NCBI GenBank assembly: GCA_002436085.1
Contig: DIXT01000020.1
Span: 158,423-222,422, forward strand
Length of the DNA stretch: 64,000 nt
Reading direction: 5' to 3'
Source: Anaerolineaceae bacterium UBA6073
Lineage (GTDB): Bacteria > Chloroflexota > Anaerolineae > Anaerolineales > Anaerolineaceae
The position numbers were made by a program, and so were the translations under genes. Each line of letters opens with the position of its first letter. Position 1 is the first letter of the stretch. The notes below the pieces were generated by a model. It saw only the letters and a program-made list of their open reading frames with translations, had not been told where the DNA came from and searched no databases. Of the stretch, positions 8,537-19,931 are shown piece by piece.

Positions 8537-9523
8537 ATGGATAGCAGATTTGTTCTACCTAAACAGCCGAATGTTTTCAGCGCGTTAGCAGCCGGGTTTA
8601 AGACCCTTGGCAATCACCTCTATCTGCTGATTTTTCCACTTGCATTGGACCTTTTCCTGCTCTTCGCCCCACGTTACACCGTCTCCTCGCTCGTGACCAG
8701 CTTTCTCGCGCAGTTAAACCCGCTTGCTGAAGGCTCCGAGGAACTGAAGCAGCTTTGGATTGAGCTGAGCGCTTCATTGAGCACTTTTTTTCAATCTTAC
8801 AGCCTGTCCTCCGCCCTGCGTTCTTATCCCTTGGGGGTTCCCAGTTTGCTTTCCAGCCGGGTCTTTATGGAGAACCCCTATGGCAAGCTCCCGGAAATCG
8901 CATTAAGCACCGGAGGCAATGCGCTGATTTTTCTGCTGCTTTTCGGCATAGTCGGCGCAATATTGGGCGCGTTAAACTTCTACGTTTGCTCGCTTCCCAC
9001 TTACAAAGAAGCTGGCAAACAGGACGCTAAAACCAAACTCAAGCCCATCGCCAGCCTTCTACTGCTGCCTGTGCTCTTCTGGGCGGCGCTAATCACAATA
9101 GCAATACCGGTCAGTCTCGTAGTGAGCGGGCTGAGCATGCTGCATCCGTTCCTTGGTCTGTTGGCGTACTTCTTTGCCGCTATGGCGCTAATATCCATGT
9201 TTTTGCCGGCAATCTTTGCCCCGCACGCAGTGCTTGTGCTCAATCTAAACCTTTGGCAGAGCATCCGCGCCAGCATACGCCTGATGCGCCCCTACTACTC
9301 CGCGACATCGCTGTTCGTTATTCTGGCGGTGCTCGTATCTTACCTGACTAATCTGCTCTGGCAATCTCCCGGCACGGATTCCCCGATGATTTACATTGGA
9401 ATATTTGGTCACGCTCTGGTCAGCAGCGCGCTCCTGATTGCCAGTATTCATTACTTTTTACGTGTTCTGGAATTGAACCAGGAACACGAACTCGCGCAGC
9501 AAGCGTCGGAATCATCTCTCTGA
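8537..9523 (+). CDS. Polytopic membrane protein of unknown function
   Basis: A 328-residue protein with about six hydrophobic segments, among them an N-terminal one (NHLYLLIFPLALDLFLLF), a long pair in the middle and one near the C-terminus. A periplasmic or extracellular loop of about 90 residues separates the first two. No catalytic motif is recognised. It lies directly before gyrB with 18 nt between the stop and the gyrB start, so the two are probably on one transcript. The close link to gyrB is more likely positional than functional. Confidence 0.7.
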   Translation: MDSRFVLPKQPNVFSALAAGFKTLGNHLYLLIFPLALDLFLLFAPRYTVSSLVTSFLAQLNPLAEGSEELKQLWIELSASLSTFFQSYSLSSALRSYPLGVPSLLSSRVFMENPYGKLPEIALSTGGNALIFLLLFGIVGAILGALNFYVCSLPTYKEAGKQDAKTKLKPIASLLLLPVLFWAALITIAIPVSLVVSGLSMLHPFLGLLAYFFAAMALISMFLPAIFAPHAVLVLNLNLWQSIRASIRLMRPYYSATSLFVILAVLVSYLTNLLWQSPGTDSPMIYIGIFGHALVSSALLIASIHYFLRVLELNQEHELAQQASESSL

Positions 9524-11452
<1,929 letters not shown>

Positions 11453-11488
11453 GCTCCGCGCCCGTTCTGCGCTTTGGAAAGACCGCCG

Positions 11489-12688
11489 ATGGAACGCAAA
11501 ATCCTGCATCTGGACCTGGACGCATTTTTCTGCGCGGTCGAAGAACTCCTGGACCCGAGCCTGAAAGGCAAAGCATTTGCTGTGGGCGGCAGCCCAAAAT
11601 CACGCGGCGTTGTTTCCTCTTGTTCGTATCCTGCCCGTCTGCGCGGTGTGCACTCTGCCATGCCGATGGGACGCGCGCTTGAATTGTGCCCGGACCTGAT
11701 TGTGGTGCATCACCGCTTTGGCGTATACGGGGAGACCTCCGACAAAGTCATGGATATCCTGCGGGATTACACTCCCCTCTTCCAGCAGGTTTCTGTGGAT
11801 GAAGCCTTTTTAGACGTGAGCGACCTTCCGCAGCTTATCGGAGCCATCGCGCGGGATATGCAGCAGCGCATCGACCGGGAATTGCATCTGCCCTGCTCAA
11901 TCGGGGCAGCAACAAACAAACTGGTCGCTAAAGTTGCTAACGATTTTGGCAAGAGCCGCGTGCGGACCGGCCAGGCTCCGCGCCAGATTACCATCGTTCC
12001 CCCGGGTACTGAAGCGGACTTTCTGGCGCCTCTGGACGTGCAGGCGCTGTGGGGCATCGGACCGAAAACTGCCCAACGGCTGCACTCCCGCGGAATCCAC
12101 AGCATCGGTCAGCTCGCGGAGCTGCCGCTGGTAGAGCTTGAACATTTCTTTGGTAAAAACGCAGCGGAAGTGCAGGAAAGCGCGCGCGGAATCGACCGGT
12201 CGCCGGTGCACAGCGAACGCGAGGTGAAATCAATCAGCAACGAGGTCACTTTTGGTCAGGATACCTGCGATGGACAGCAGTTGCTTGGGACACTGCGCCA
12301 ACTTTCAGACAAAGTCGGGTACCGAATGCGTCAGGCGCGCCTGATGGGCGGCGTGGTACAGATTAAATTGCGCTATGGTGACTTTACGACGCTCACCCGC
12401 CAACGAGCGCTCCCCAACCCGACCAACCTGGATGATGAAATCTTTGTCGCCGCCGAAAAGCTGCTGCAGGAAACCCTAAACCCCGACCGGGAAGTGCGTC
12501 TGATTGGCGTGGGGCTCAGCCAACTATCGGAGCCCTATCAGCAGCTGGCTTTGTGGGATGATTCCCGCGGTCAGGCAGAGCAGCTTGCGCTCGCGATAGA
12601 CGCGCTCAAAGAAAAATACGGGAAGAACATTATTACGCGCGGCAGCCAGATGAAAAGCCGCCCCCCAAAAAAGGGGAAAAAAGATTGA
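11489..12688 (+). CDS. dinB: DNA polymerase IV (Y-family, DinB)
   Basis: Low-fidelity translesion polymerase. The metal-binding residues are present: Asp9 in HLDLDAFFCAVE and Asp104-Glu105 in SVDEAFLDVS. Helix-hairpin-helix residues in the thumb (LWGIGPKTAQRLHSRGI) and the little-finger region follow. Near the C-terminus YQQLALWDD resembles a beta-clamp binding motif. The 399-residue length is slightly above E. coli Pol IV because of a basic Lys-rich tail (RPPKKGKKD). ATG at 11489 is chosen for its GGAAAG ribosome binding site. It follows gyrB by 36 nt, so the two may be co-transcribed. Confidence 0.94.
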   Translation: MERKILHLDLDAFFCAVEELLDPSLKGKAFAVGGSPKSRGVVSSCSYPARLRGVHSAMPMGRALELCPDLIVVHHRFGVYGETSDKVMDILRDYTPLFQQVSVDEAFLDVSDLPQLIGAIARDMQQRIDRELHLPCSIGAATNKLVAKVANDFGKSRVRTGQAPRQITIVPPGTEADFLAPLDVQALWGIGPKTAQRLHSRGIHSIGQLAELPLVELEHFFGKNAAEVQESARGIDRSPVHSEREVKSISNEVTFGQDTCDGQQLLGTLRQLSDKVGYRMRQARLMGGVVQIKLRYGDFTTLTRQRALPNPTNLDDEIFVAAEKLLQETLNPDREVRLIGVGLSQLSEPYQQLALWDDSRGQAEQLALAIDALKEKYGKNIITRGSQMKSRPPKKGKKD

Positions 12689-12712
12689 AAAATTCCAAAG
12701 CTTTGGTATAAT
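12685..12712 (+). promoter_or_regulatory. Promoter of the first tRNA-Thr gene
   Basis: TTGAAA at 12685-12690 and TATAAT at 12707-12712 with a 16-nt spacer, ending 10 nt before the tRNA. The -35 box overlaps the last codons of dinB. Confidence 0.7.
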
Positions 12713-12722
12713 GCGACAAATT

Positions 12723-12795
12723 GCCAACGTAGCTCAGTCGGTAGAGCAGACGCTTCGTAAGCGCCCGGTCGAGGGTTCGAATCCCCCCGTTGGCT
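12723..12795 (+). tRNA. tRNA-Thr (anticodon CGT), copy 1
   Basis: Full cloverleaf: acceptor GCCAACG/CGTTGGC, D-arm GCTC/GAGC, anticodon loop TTCGTAA, T-arm with TTCGAAT. CCA is not encoded. It is identical over its whole length to a second copy at 13220-13292. A T-rich run follows directly. Confidence 0.96.
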
Positions 12796-12890
12796 TTTTC
12801 TACCTCATCCCCTCGTTGAAACCCGTTTTACCATCCAATACAAGCCTTGCACGCCCCGCGCTAAAGTGCTGCAGGGCGTCCGGTCTACTG

Positions 12891-13055
12891 CTAACCTAAG
12901 CAGCTGCCGAGCAGCGATAGCACCATTGCAATCACTGCCATAATTCCAAAGAACACCATCCAGCCGCGTATGGTAGAGATATCTTTCGATATCTGCATCT
13001 CGTATTTCAGCAGCTCCTCTTTCCACTGTGTTTCTGTTAGCTGTATATCGGTCAT
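12891..13055 (-). CDS. Small single-span membrane protein, 54 residues
   Basis: A short gene with a strong ribosome binding site: AAAGGAGAGG lies about 5 nt before the ATG at 13055. The product begins MTDIQLTETQWKEEL, has an amphipathic acidic first half, and ends with one hydrophobic span (WMVFFGIMAVIAMVLSLLG) and SCLG. The coding frame, ribosome binding site and membrane span make it a credible gene. It is hemmed in by two identical tRNA-Thr genes on the opposite strand. Function unknown; small proteins of this type often bind larger membrane complexes, but nothing here shows which. Confidence 0.7.
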   Translation of the reverse strand: MTDIQLTETQWKEELLKYEMQISKDISTIRGWMVFFGIMAVIAMVLSLLGSCLG

Positions 13056-13219
13056 TGTTACCTCTCCTTTATAAAAGTGAACTTTGATATTTGAATGATG
13101 TCATCATTGCACCTGCTATACAATAGCGAAAGGTTGATAATGGGGTAGATGTCCGGTCACCGTTCTGCATTTTAGCCTCTGTATCGCGAATAATATGCAT
13201 TTCATCAAGGCGGCACATT

Positions 13220-13292
13220 GCCAACGTAGCTCAGTCGGTAGAGCAGACGCTTCGTAAGCGCCCGGTCGAGGGTTCGAATCCCCCCGTTGGCT
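13220..13292 (+). tRNA. tRNA-Thr (anticodon CGT), copy 2
   Basis: Identical to the copy at 12723-12795, with a T-rich run directly after it. Upstream sequences differ between the copies; here a TAATAT-like box lies about 25-30 nt upstream. Confidence 0.96.
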
Positions 13293-13305
13293 TTTTTTTA
13301 TTTCA

Positions 13306-15408
13306 TCAGGCTTGCCGCAAAACCGTGCGGCTGTCCAGCGCCAGGGCGCCCTGCCCCTGCGGATACACCACCAGCGGGTTAATTTCAATCTCTTCAATTT
13401 CCGGGAAGTCCAGCGCAAGCTGGCTTAGCGCGATAATCACGGCTTGAACTGCTTCAATATCCGCCAACGCGCTTCCGCGCACACCTTTCAGGAGCTTTCC
13501 AGCAATCGTGCTGTCAACCATTTCATTGATATCCTCTGCCGAAAGAGGCGCAACCCGGAAGGAAATGTCCTTCAGTTGTTCCACCAGTGTACCCCCCATG
13601 CCGAACATCATCATCGGACCAAAAGTAGGGTCCCGGCGCATGCCCACAATGACTTCCAGTCCCTTGGGAGCCATTTTTTCAACCATCGCGCCGGTTATAG
13701 ACGCCTCCGGAAATTGCCCGCGGATGCGACTTAGCAGCTGCTTAAAGCCCGCGCTGACACTCACTTTATCCACCAGGTTCAATATAATGCCGCCAGCGTC
13801 GGATTTGTGCAGCACCCCCTCCGCAACAATTTTCAATGCCACCGGAAAGCCTACTTTTTCCGCAATCTCAACAGCTTGCTGTGCGTTTTCAGCCAAGCCG
13901 CCAGGCACGTTCGGGATTCCATACGCCTCGAGCAAATCGCGGGTCTCAAACTCTCCTAAGGCTGCCTTGCCAGTATTTGTTTTCAGTATGGTGCAAACCA
14001 CGTTTTTATCGGCTTTTTTGGGCTCCACGGGCTTGTAAATTGGTTTACGCAAGTATTCACCATAAGCGCGCATGGCACGCAGCACCGGGCCAACCTGGTC
14101 GGGAAACTGGTATACCGGCACGCCGGTTCTATTCAGGAATGCCCGGGCTTCCCGTACGCTGCGCTCCCCCATCAAGCAGGTCAGCATGGTTTTGTCAGTT
14201 TGTCCGGCGGCCTGCGCCCATGCTTGCGCCACGCCTAGTGGGTCTACCAGAGCCTGTGGAACCAGCACCGGCGCGAGCACATCCACGTTTTCATCACGCA
14301 TCATTTGTTCCAGACACCAGAGGTAATCCGCGGGTTCGGCTCCGCCTAACATATCCACCGGGTTTGCCACCTGCGCGCTGGGGTTTAGTTTGCTGCGCAG
14401 CCTGGTTTGCGTGTCCGCGGAAAGCTCTGCAAGTTCCGCTCCGTTTGCGGAAAGGTTATCCGCCAAAAGAGCTGCTGCCCCACCGGCATTTGTCGCAATT
14501 GCTACGCGCTTACCTTCCGGGAGCTTTTGGGTGCCAAGCGCCCAGGCAACGTTAAACAATTCCGCCAGGGTTTCCACCTCAAGCACGCCTGTTTGAGAGA
14601 AGACGGCCTGATAGGCAGCGTAGGAGCCCGCCAGAGAGCCGGTATGGGAGCTTACCGCCCGCGCGCCGGCGTTGTTCCTGCCTGCCTTGAGCATCACGAT
14701 AGGTTTGATGCGCGACACACGCCGGGCTTCCTCAACAAATCGGGCGCCATTCTGCACGCCTTCCAGGTACACGGCAATGACTTTGACATCCGGGTCGTCG
14801 CCAAAATAGGCAATCATGTCCGCGTCTGACACATCCATCTCGTTGCCAAGGCTGGCAAAATGCGAAAATCCAACTTCCGATTCCAGAATGAGATCCACCA
14901 CCCCGCCGCACACCGCACCGGATTGGGATATAAAGGCTATCGGTCCGCGCGGTGGCATGCCCTTAATGAAGGTTGTATTCAAGCCGCTGCGCATGTCCAT
15001 GGTACCCACGCAGTTGGGTCCGATCACGCGCATGCCGTGTTCACGCGCGAATGCCAGTGTCTTTCGTTCAATTTCCGCGCCTTCGCCGCCCACCTCTCGA
15101 AAACCGCCCGTGATAATAATGACTGCTTTAATGCCGCGCTGAGCGCATGCTTGCATTGTGTCCAATGTCATGCCTACCGGCAGCACGATTACCGCCAGGT
15201 CGACGGGGTCAGGCACTTGCGCCAGCTCTGGGTAGACTTTTACCCCCAGAATTTCCTGGGCGTTTGGATTTACCGGATAAATTCCACCCTGATAGTTGTA
15301 TTTAAGCAAGTTTTCCAGAATGCCGTAACTGAGCTTATTGGGCTTGCTGGACGCGCCCAATATTGCAACGCCCTGGGGTTTAAAGAACGGGGTCAGGGAG
15401 GAATTCAT
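13306..15408 (-). CDS. ADP-forming acyl-CoA synthetase (acetate-CoA ligase family, fused alpha-beta)
   Basis: Converts acyl-CoA, ADP and phosphate to the acid, CoA and ATP, so it makes ATP by substrate-level phosphorylation during fermentation. The 700-residue protein has the CoA-binding Rossmann domain (GASSKPNKLSYGILENLLKY) at residues 14-130, the succinyl-CoA-ligase-like domain with the phosphorylated His255 in SSHTGSLAG, and a C-terminal ATP-grasp domain from about 480 (PVALKIVAEGVLHKSDAGG). This is the alpha-beta order with no acetyltransferase extension. The acid used (acetate, phenylacetate, branched acids) cannot be told from sequence alone. Single gene, convergent with the tRNA-Thr genes. 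Confidence 0.9.
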   Translation of the reverse strand: MNSSLTPFFKPQGVAILGASSKPNKLSYGILENLLKYNYQGGIYPVNPNAQEILGVKVYPELAQVPDPVDLAVIVLPVGMTLDTMQACAQRGIKAVIIITGGFREVGGEGAEIERKTLAFAREHGMRVIGPNCVGTMDMRSGLNTTFIKGMPPRGPIAFISQSGAVCGGVVDLILESEVGFSHFASLGNEMDVSDADMIAYFGDDPDVKVIAVYLEGVQNGARFVEEARRVSRIKPIVMLKAGRNNAGARAVSSHTGSLAGSYAAYQAVFSQTGVLEVETLAELFNVAWALGTQKLPEGKRVAIATNAGGAAALLADNLSANGAELAELSADTQTRLRSKLNPSAQVANPVDMLGGAEPADYLWCLEQMMRDENVDVLAPVLVPQALVDPLGVAQAWAQAAGQTDKTMLTCLMGERSVREARAFLNRTGVPVYQFPDQVGPVLRAMRAYGEYLRKPIYKPVEPKKADKNVVCTILKTNTGKAALGEFETRDLLEAYGIPNVPGGLAENAQQAVEIAEKVGFPVALKIVAEGVLHKSDAGGIILNLVDKVSVSAGFKQLLSRIRGQFPEASITGAMVEKMAPKGLEVIVGMRRDPTFGPMMMFGMGGTLVEQLKDISFRVAPLSAEDINEMVDSTIAGKLLKGVRGSALADIEAVQAVIIALSQLALDFPEIEEIEINPLVVYPQGQGALALDSRTVLRQA

Positions 15409-15580
15409 ACAAGGGTTTCCTTTCAGATATCAGGTGAGCCTGGCAGAATTATACCAAGCCGTTTGTTAGCCGTGTTGAATTGGCTCTCACGCCAGGTTTG
15501 TGGGAATCAAGGTGCCTTATAATTGATAATGTGATTATATTAGTGTTTGATACTTGTAACTTTGTCTCCCTTAGGTTTCA

Positions 15581-17692
15581 ATGGGCTTTCCAGGCATGAA
15601 GCTGACGCCGGAACAGGAGCAGCTGGTTGCGCTTCCGCTGGAAGGAAGCATTTTCTTGCGAGGAACGGCCGGGACGGGTAAAACCACTGCCGCCCTCTAT
15701 CGCATCAGACGCATCCTGACTGAGCGTCCGAACGAAAACCTGCTCATTTTACTACCCCAGCGCGTAATGGGCAGCAGTCTTAAGCGCGGACTGGAGGAAA
15801 GCGAAGCCTATAATCCTGCCAGGGTAACGCTTACGACTATGAACAGCATCGCGCGCCGCATGGTCGGATTGTTTTGGCCAATGATTGGCAGCGGCGCTGG
15901 CTTCGCGCGTCCGTACGCGCCGCCTCAATTCCTGACATTGGAAACAGCCCAGTATTACATGGGAAAAATCGTGAACCCCATGCTGGATGGCGGCGCCTTC
16001 AGATCCGTATCAATTCCAAAACACAGGCTTTTCAGCCAGATATTGGACAGCGTGAATAAATCCGCTCTGATTGGTTTTCCGATTGAGGAAATCTATACCC
16101 GTCTTTCTTCTGCCTGGACAGGAAGTCCGGCTCAGCTTAATGTGTATCAGGATGTGCAGACTGCCGCCAGCAGGTTCCGGGAGTTTTGTCTGGAAAACAC
16201 CCTGTTGGATTACTCCCTACAGGTAGAACTGTTCCGGCACTTTATCTGGGAAGAAGCGCTTTGCCAGCGCTTCTTGAAAGGCAGTTACCAGCATCTGTTC
16301 TATGACAATAGTGAGGAAGACCCGCCTTACGTGCATGATATTATCGCGGAATGGCTGCCTGGGTTTAAAAGCGCAATGGTGATTTATGATGACAATGCCG
16401 GCTATCGCCGCATTCTGGGCGCCGACCCCGCTTCTGCGCTGCGCCTAAAAGAAAACGCGCATCAGTCCATAACTTTCGGCGCTCAATTCACGGAGCTTCC
16501 GATGCAGGCTCTCAAGCGCGCTTTTCACAGAAAGCCTGGCAAGAAGCAGCCGCTCCTGAAGCAAGCGGAACTGATGCAAGCCATTCAGCTTCCCGAAAAA
16601 CCTGCCCGTTTCTTCCCCGAAATGCTCAGGCAAACCGCGCAAGTGGTGAACAATTTGGTCCGTAAAGGCAGCCCTCCAGGACAGATCGCGGTGCTGGCGC
16701 CTTACCTTTCCAGCGCGATGGGCTTTGCTGTCCAACAGGAGCTAAGCGCGGTGGGTATTCCTTCACGTCTGCTGCGCCCGTCCATTCCTCTGTTGGAAAA
16801 TCCAGTCATTCAGCAGCTGACAACCCTGGCTCAGCTCGCGCACCCAAGCTGGACACCTACTCCAGACCCGGCCAGGATTACGAGCGTATTATCCGCCAGC
16901 ATAACCGGCTTGGACCTGGTGCGCGCGCAGCTTATCCGCTCAGAATTATGCCTGACTTCCGGGATAGACTTCACGCTGCTTCCATCTTCGGTCGCCTCTG
17001 AACAGCTCAGAGGCAGAATTCCGGATGATACTGCGGCACGCTACGAATCGCTGCGCTTGTGGCTGCAAAAAGCAGTACCGGACGAGCCGCTTGACCTCTT
17101 CCTCAGCCGACTTTTTGGCGAGATTTTGACGCATGAGGGGTTTGGTTTTTACCAGAACACGAGCGCTGCGCAATCCACCGCTGTTTTGATGGAATCTTTC
17201 CGGAAATTCAGGCTTGCCCTGGACCCGGCAGAGCTCGAAAGCCCTGACCAGGTGAACCAGGAATTCACCCGCAACATTCTGGACGGAATTATTTCCGCGC
17301 AATATTTACGCGATTGGGACCTGTATGATGATGGGCGCGTCTTAATCACCCCCGCGCTCACCTTTCTCAGTTCTGGCAGAACTGTGGATTACCAGGTCTG
17401 GCTTAGCGTGGGCAGCGCAGGCTGGTACGAACGCCTAGAGCAGCCCCTTACACAGCCTTACGTGCTCAGCCGGGAATGGGAGCCTGGCGCAAAGTGGACA
17501 AGCGAAGCAGAGAGGCGCGTGAGCCTTGAACTCCTCGACAGTGTCCTTGAGGGTTTGCTCAGCCGCTGCAGCAAAGCCGTTATCCTGGGATTAAGTGAAT
17601 ATGGTCAGAGCGGGCAGGAAGAAAAAGGCTTGCTCCTGATGAAGATTCAAGGCTTGCTTCGACAGGCAGCAAAGGACGCCGTCAATGACTGA
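15581..17692 (+). CDS. UvrD/AddB-like helicase-family protein, probably without helicase activity
   Basis: First gene of a three-gene DNA-processing operon. Residues 28-36 (GTAGTGKTT) form a good Walker A in the superfamily 1 context. The usual Walker B DExQD is replaced by YDNSEEDPP, and the C-terminal motifs V and VI of active UvrD helicases are not evident. This is the pattern of AddB, which keeps a helicase fold that scans DNA. The nuclease domain AddB normally carries at its C-terminus is missing here but appears as the separate third gene. The ATG at 15581 is used; ATG at 15596 is an alternative. Stop overlaps the next start by 8 nt. Confidence 0.75.
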   Translation: MGFPGMKLTPEQEQLVALPLEGSIFLRGTAGTGKTTAALYRIRRILTERPNENLLILLPQRVMGSSLKRGLEESEAYNPARVTLTTMNSIARRMVGLFWPMIGSGAGFARPYAPPQFLTLETAQYYMGKIVNPMLDGGAFRSVSIPKHRLFSQILDSVNKSALIGFPIEEIYTRLSSAWTGSPAQLNVYQDVQTAASRFREFCLENTLLDYSLQVELFRHFIWEEALCQRFLKGSYQHLFYDNSEEDPPYVHDIIAEWLPGFKSAMVIYDDNAGYRRILGADPASALRLKENAHQSITFGAQFTELPMQALKRAFHRKPGKKQPLLKQAELMQAIQLPEKPARFFPEMLRQTAQVVNNLVRKGSPPGQIAVLAPYLSSAMGFAVQQELSAVGIPSRLLRPSIPLLENPVIQQLTTLAQLAHPSWTPTPDPARITSVLSASITGLDLVRAQLIRSELCLTSGIDFTLLPSSVASEQLRGRIPDDTAARYESLRLWLQKAVPDEPLDLFLSRLFGEILTHEGFGFYQNTSAAQSTAVLMESFRKFRLALDPAELESPDQVNQEFTRNILDGIISAQYLRDWDLYDDGRVLITPALTFLSSGRTVDYQVWLSVGSAGWYERLEQPLTQPYVLSREWEPGAKWTSEAERRVSLELLDSVLEGLLSRCSKAVILGLSEYGQSGQEEKGLLLMKIQGLLRQAAKDAVND

Positions 17693-19931
17693 ACAGCGTC
17701 TGCGCGAATCCCAGAAACGCATCCTCACCTATCGCGGTGGGAAGATGGGCATCTCCGCGGTACCCGGGAGCGGAAAAACCTGGACGCTCTCCCGACTGGC
17801 GGTCAAACTGGTCGCGGAACTGGAGCTGCAGCCTGACCAGGAAATTTTGATTGTTACTTTTTCCAACTCCGCTGCGGATGTGTTCGCCAACCGCATCAGC
17901 AGCTTACTACTTGAGCGCGGGATGCTGGCGAACCTGGGATACCGGGTGCGCACGCTGCACGGTCTGGCAAACGATATTATCCGCGAGCGTCCGGAACTGG
18001 CGGGGCTTACCAACGAATTTAAAATCCTGAGCGAGCCGGACGCGGATGCGATCCTGAGCAGCAGCGTCGCGGTCTGGTATCGGAATAATGCTGACGTCCT
18101 CGACGACTTTCTTATTGACGACCTTCTACCTGGCAAGCTGGAAAAGATCAGGCAGAAAGATCTGCCGGATCTGATCAAGGAAACCGCTTCGGCGTTCATC
18201 AAGGAAGCCAAGGATCATTTCCTCACCCCGTATGCTTTGGAGCAGTTGCTCGCGGCTTCTTACTTTAAATCAGATCCGCTGTTAAGAATGGGACTGGATA
18301 TTTATCGCGACTACCAGAATGCCCTGCAGTACCGGGCAGCCGTGGACTTTTCCGACCTGATCCGGCTTGCGTTCCAATGCCTGCAGGAAGACCCCAGCCT
18401 GACCGAACTGCTGCATTACCGCTGGCCCTATATTCTTGAAGATGAAGCCCAGGATTCAAGCCTGCTGCAGGAAAAAATCCTGTGCACAATTGTTGGTCCT
18501 GACGGGAATTGGGTGCGTGTCGGCGACCCGAATCAGGCAATTTACCAGAGCTTTACAACAGCAAACCCAAATCTGTTGAAAGCCTTCCTGAAAGAAGCAG
18601 GCGTGCGCAGTGAACCGCTGCCAGAATCCGGCCGTTCCTGCCGCGAGATTATTGAACTGGCCAACTTCCTGAATGATTGGACCCGCACACAGCATCCGGT
18701 TGAGGACGCGCGGGATGCCCTAACCCTGCCGCTTATAGAACCAACTAAACCGGATGACCCGCAGCCGAACCCCAGTGCGCTTCCGCCGGGTGTTGAACTT
18801 GACCATCGTCAGGTGTCTCCGGAGCTTGAGCTTGAAATCCTCGCTAAATCCGTTGAGGAGTGGTTAAAGCGCTACCCCGATTCAACTGTGGCTGTGCTCG
18901 CGTTGGTGAACAAACGTGTGAATGAGATTGTAACTGCGCTCAAGGACCGCAAGCTACCTGTGACGGATGCCTTGACCGCTATGCCGCAAAATACGCGGGC
19001 TTCTGCCGGCCTTGTGAACCGCTTGCTTTCCTGCGTAATCCAGCCTGATGACCCCGTCTCTTTAGCTCAGGCATTTCAGGCCGCCCGCCGCGAGGAGCGC
19101 GCGGATGAAGAAAGCTGGGCTCTGGTGAAATCCTGCTCGGACCGCATCAAAAAGTGTGAACAAGTTGAGGATTACCTCTATCCCACGGCAGAAAAAGACT
19201 GGCTGCGTCAGCTTGAAGCGCTCGGCACTTCGGAAAGTATTCTTTCCGAGCTGCAAAGCTTTCGGGAAGTTGCCCGAAAGTGGCATCTCGCCGCGCACCT
19301 GCCGCCCGACCAGTTCATCTTAGCCGCGGCAATGGACCTGGAGCTGGATAACCTTGAATTGGCTTCTATCCATAAAATGGCGCTTCTGCTGCGCGATATG
19401 CAGGACCTGCACCCGGAGTGGACGCTTGCCATGCTAAACGAGGAATTGCTTGCTATCGCGAAAAACGAACGCAAAATTTCCCAGCTCTCCGCTGAGGGTG
19501 AAGGTTTTGACCCCGAGGCTTATCGGGGGCAGGTTGTTGTGGCAACCTTCCACAAAGCCAAGGGCTTGGAATGGGATAAGGTCTTTCTCAGTTCCGCCAA
19601 CGCCTATGACTTTCCGACCGGCAAGGAAGAGGAGCGCCAGCGGGGCGAAAAATACTTCCTGCGCGGCAGGATGAATATGCAGTCGGAGTTGGTCACCCAG
19701 CTACGCGCTTTAGCAGAGGGTGCCTTTGTGGATAGCGGGGGTGCATCCGTGCTGCGCGCCGACAACGTGCGCGACCGCCTGCGGCTGCTTTACGTTGGCA
19801 TCACCCGAGCTAAGCGTTCCCTCACCATCTCATTTAATACAGGAAGGGACAAGAAGCAAAGCGAAGCGTTGGCGGTCAGTGCGATGCGTGCCTATCTTGA
19901 AAGGAAGAAAAATGACCAGCCTGCTCCCTGA
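17685..19931 (+). CDS. UvrD/PcrA/AddA-type superfamily 1 DNA helicase
   Basis: A 748-residue ATP-dependent 3'-5' helicase with all core motifs: Walker A AVPGSGKTWTLSRLA near residue 24, Walker B ILEDEAQDSS, motif III VGDPNQAIYQSF, motif V FHKAKGLEWDKVF and motif VI LLYVGITRAKRSL. It overlaps the preceding AddB-like gene by 8 nt and the following nuclease gene by 20 nt, which implies translational coupling and a three-subunit complex. It lacks the C-terminal nuclease domain of AddA, so its closest architecture is a plain UvrD/PcrA helicase. Likely role: end resection and recombinational repair. Confidence 0.9.
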   Translation: MTEQRLRESQKRILTYRGGKMGISAVPGSGKTWTLSRLAVKLVAELELQPDQEILIVTFSNSAADVFANRISSLLLERGMLANLGYRVRTLHGLANDIIRERPELAGLTNEFKILSEPDADAILSSSVAVWYRNNADVLDDFLIDDLLPGKLEKIRQKDLPDLIKETASAFIKEAKDHFLTPYALEQLLAASYFKSDPLLRMGLDIYRDYQNALQYRAAVDFSDLIRLAFQCLQEDPSLTELLHYRWPYILEDEAQDSSLLQEKILCTIVGPDGNWVRVGDPNQAIYQSFTTANPNLLKAFLKEAGVRSEPLPESGRSCREIIELANFLNDWTRTQHPVEDARDALTLPLIEPTKPDDPQPNPSALPPGVELDHRQVSPELELEILAKSVEEWLKRYPDSTVAVLALVNKRVNEIVTALKDRKLPVTDALTAMPQNTRASAGLVNRLLSCVIQPDDPVSLAQAFQAARREERADEESWALVKSCSDRIKKCEQVEDYLYPTAEKDWLRQLEALGTSESILSELQSFREVARKWHLAAHLPPDQFILAAAMDLELDNLELASIHKMALLLRDMQDLHPEWTLAMLNEELLAIAKNERKISQLSAEGEGFDPEAYRGQVVVATFHKAKGLEWDKVFLSSANAYDFPTGKEEERQRGEKYFLRGRMNMQSELVTQLRALAEGAFVDSGGASVLRADNVRDRLRLLYVGITRAKRSLTISFNTGRDKKQSEALAVSAMRAYLERKKNDQPAP

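Noticed and set aside
13836..14555. 239-codon open frame on the plus strand
   Set aside because: Antisense of the acyl-CoA synthetase; the open frame follows from the codon bias of the real gene.
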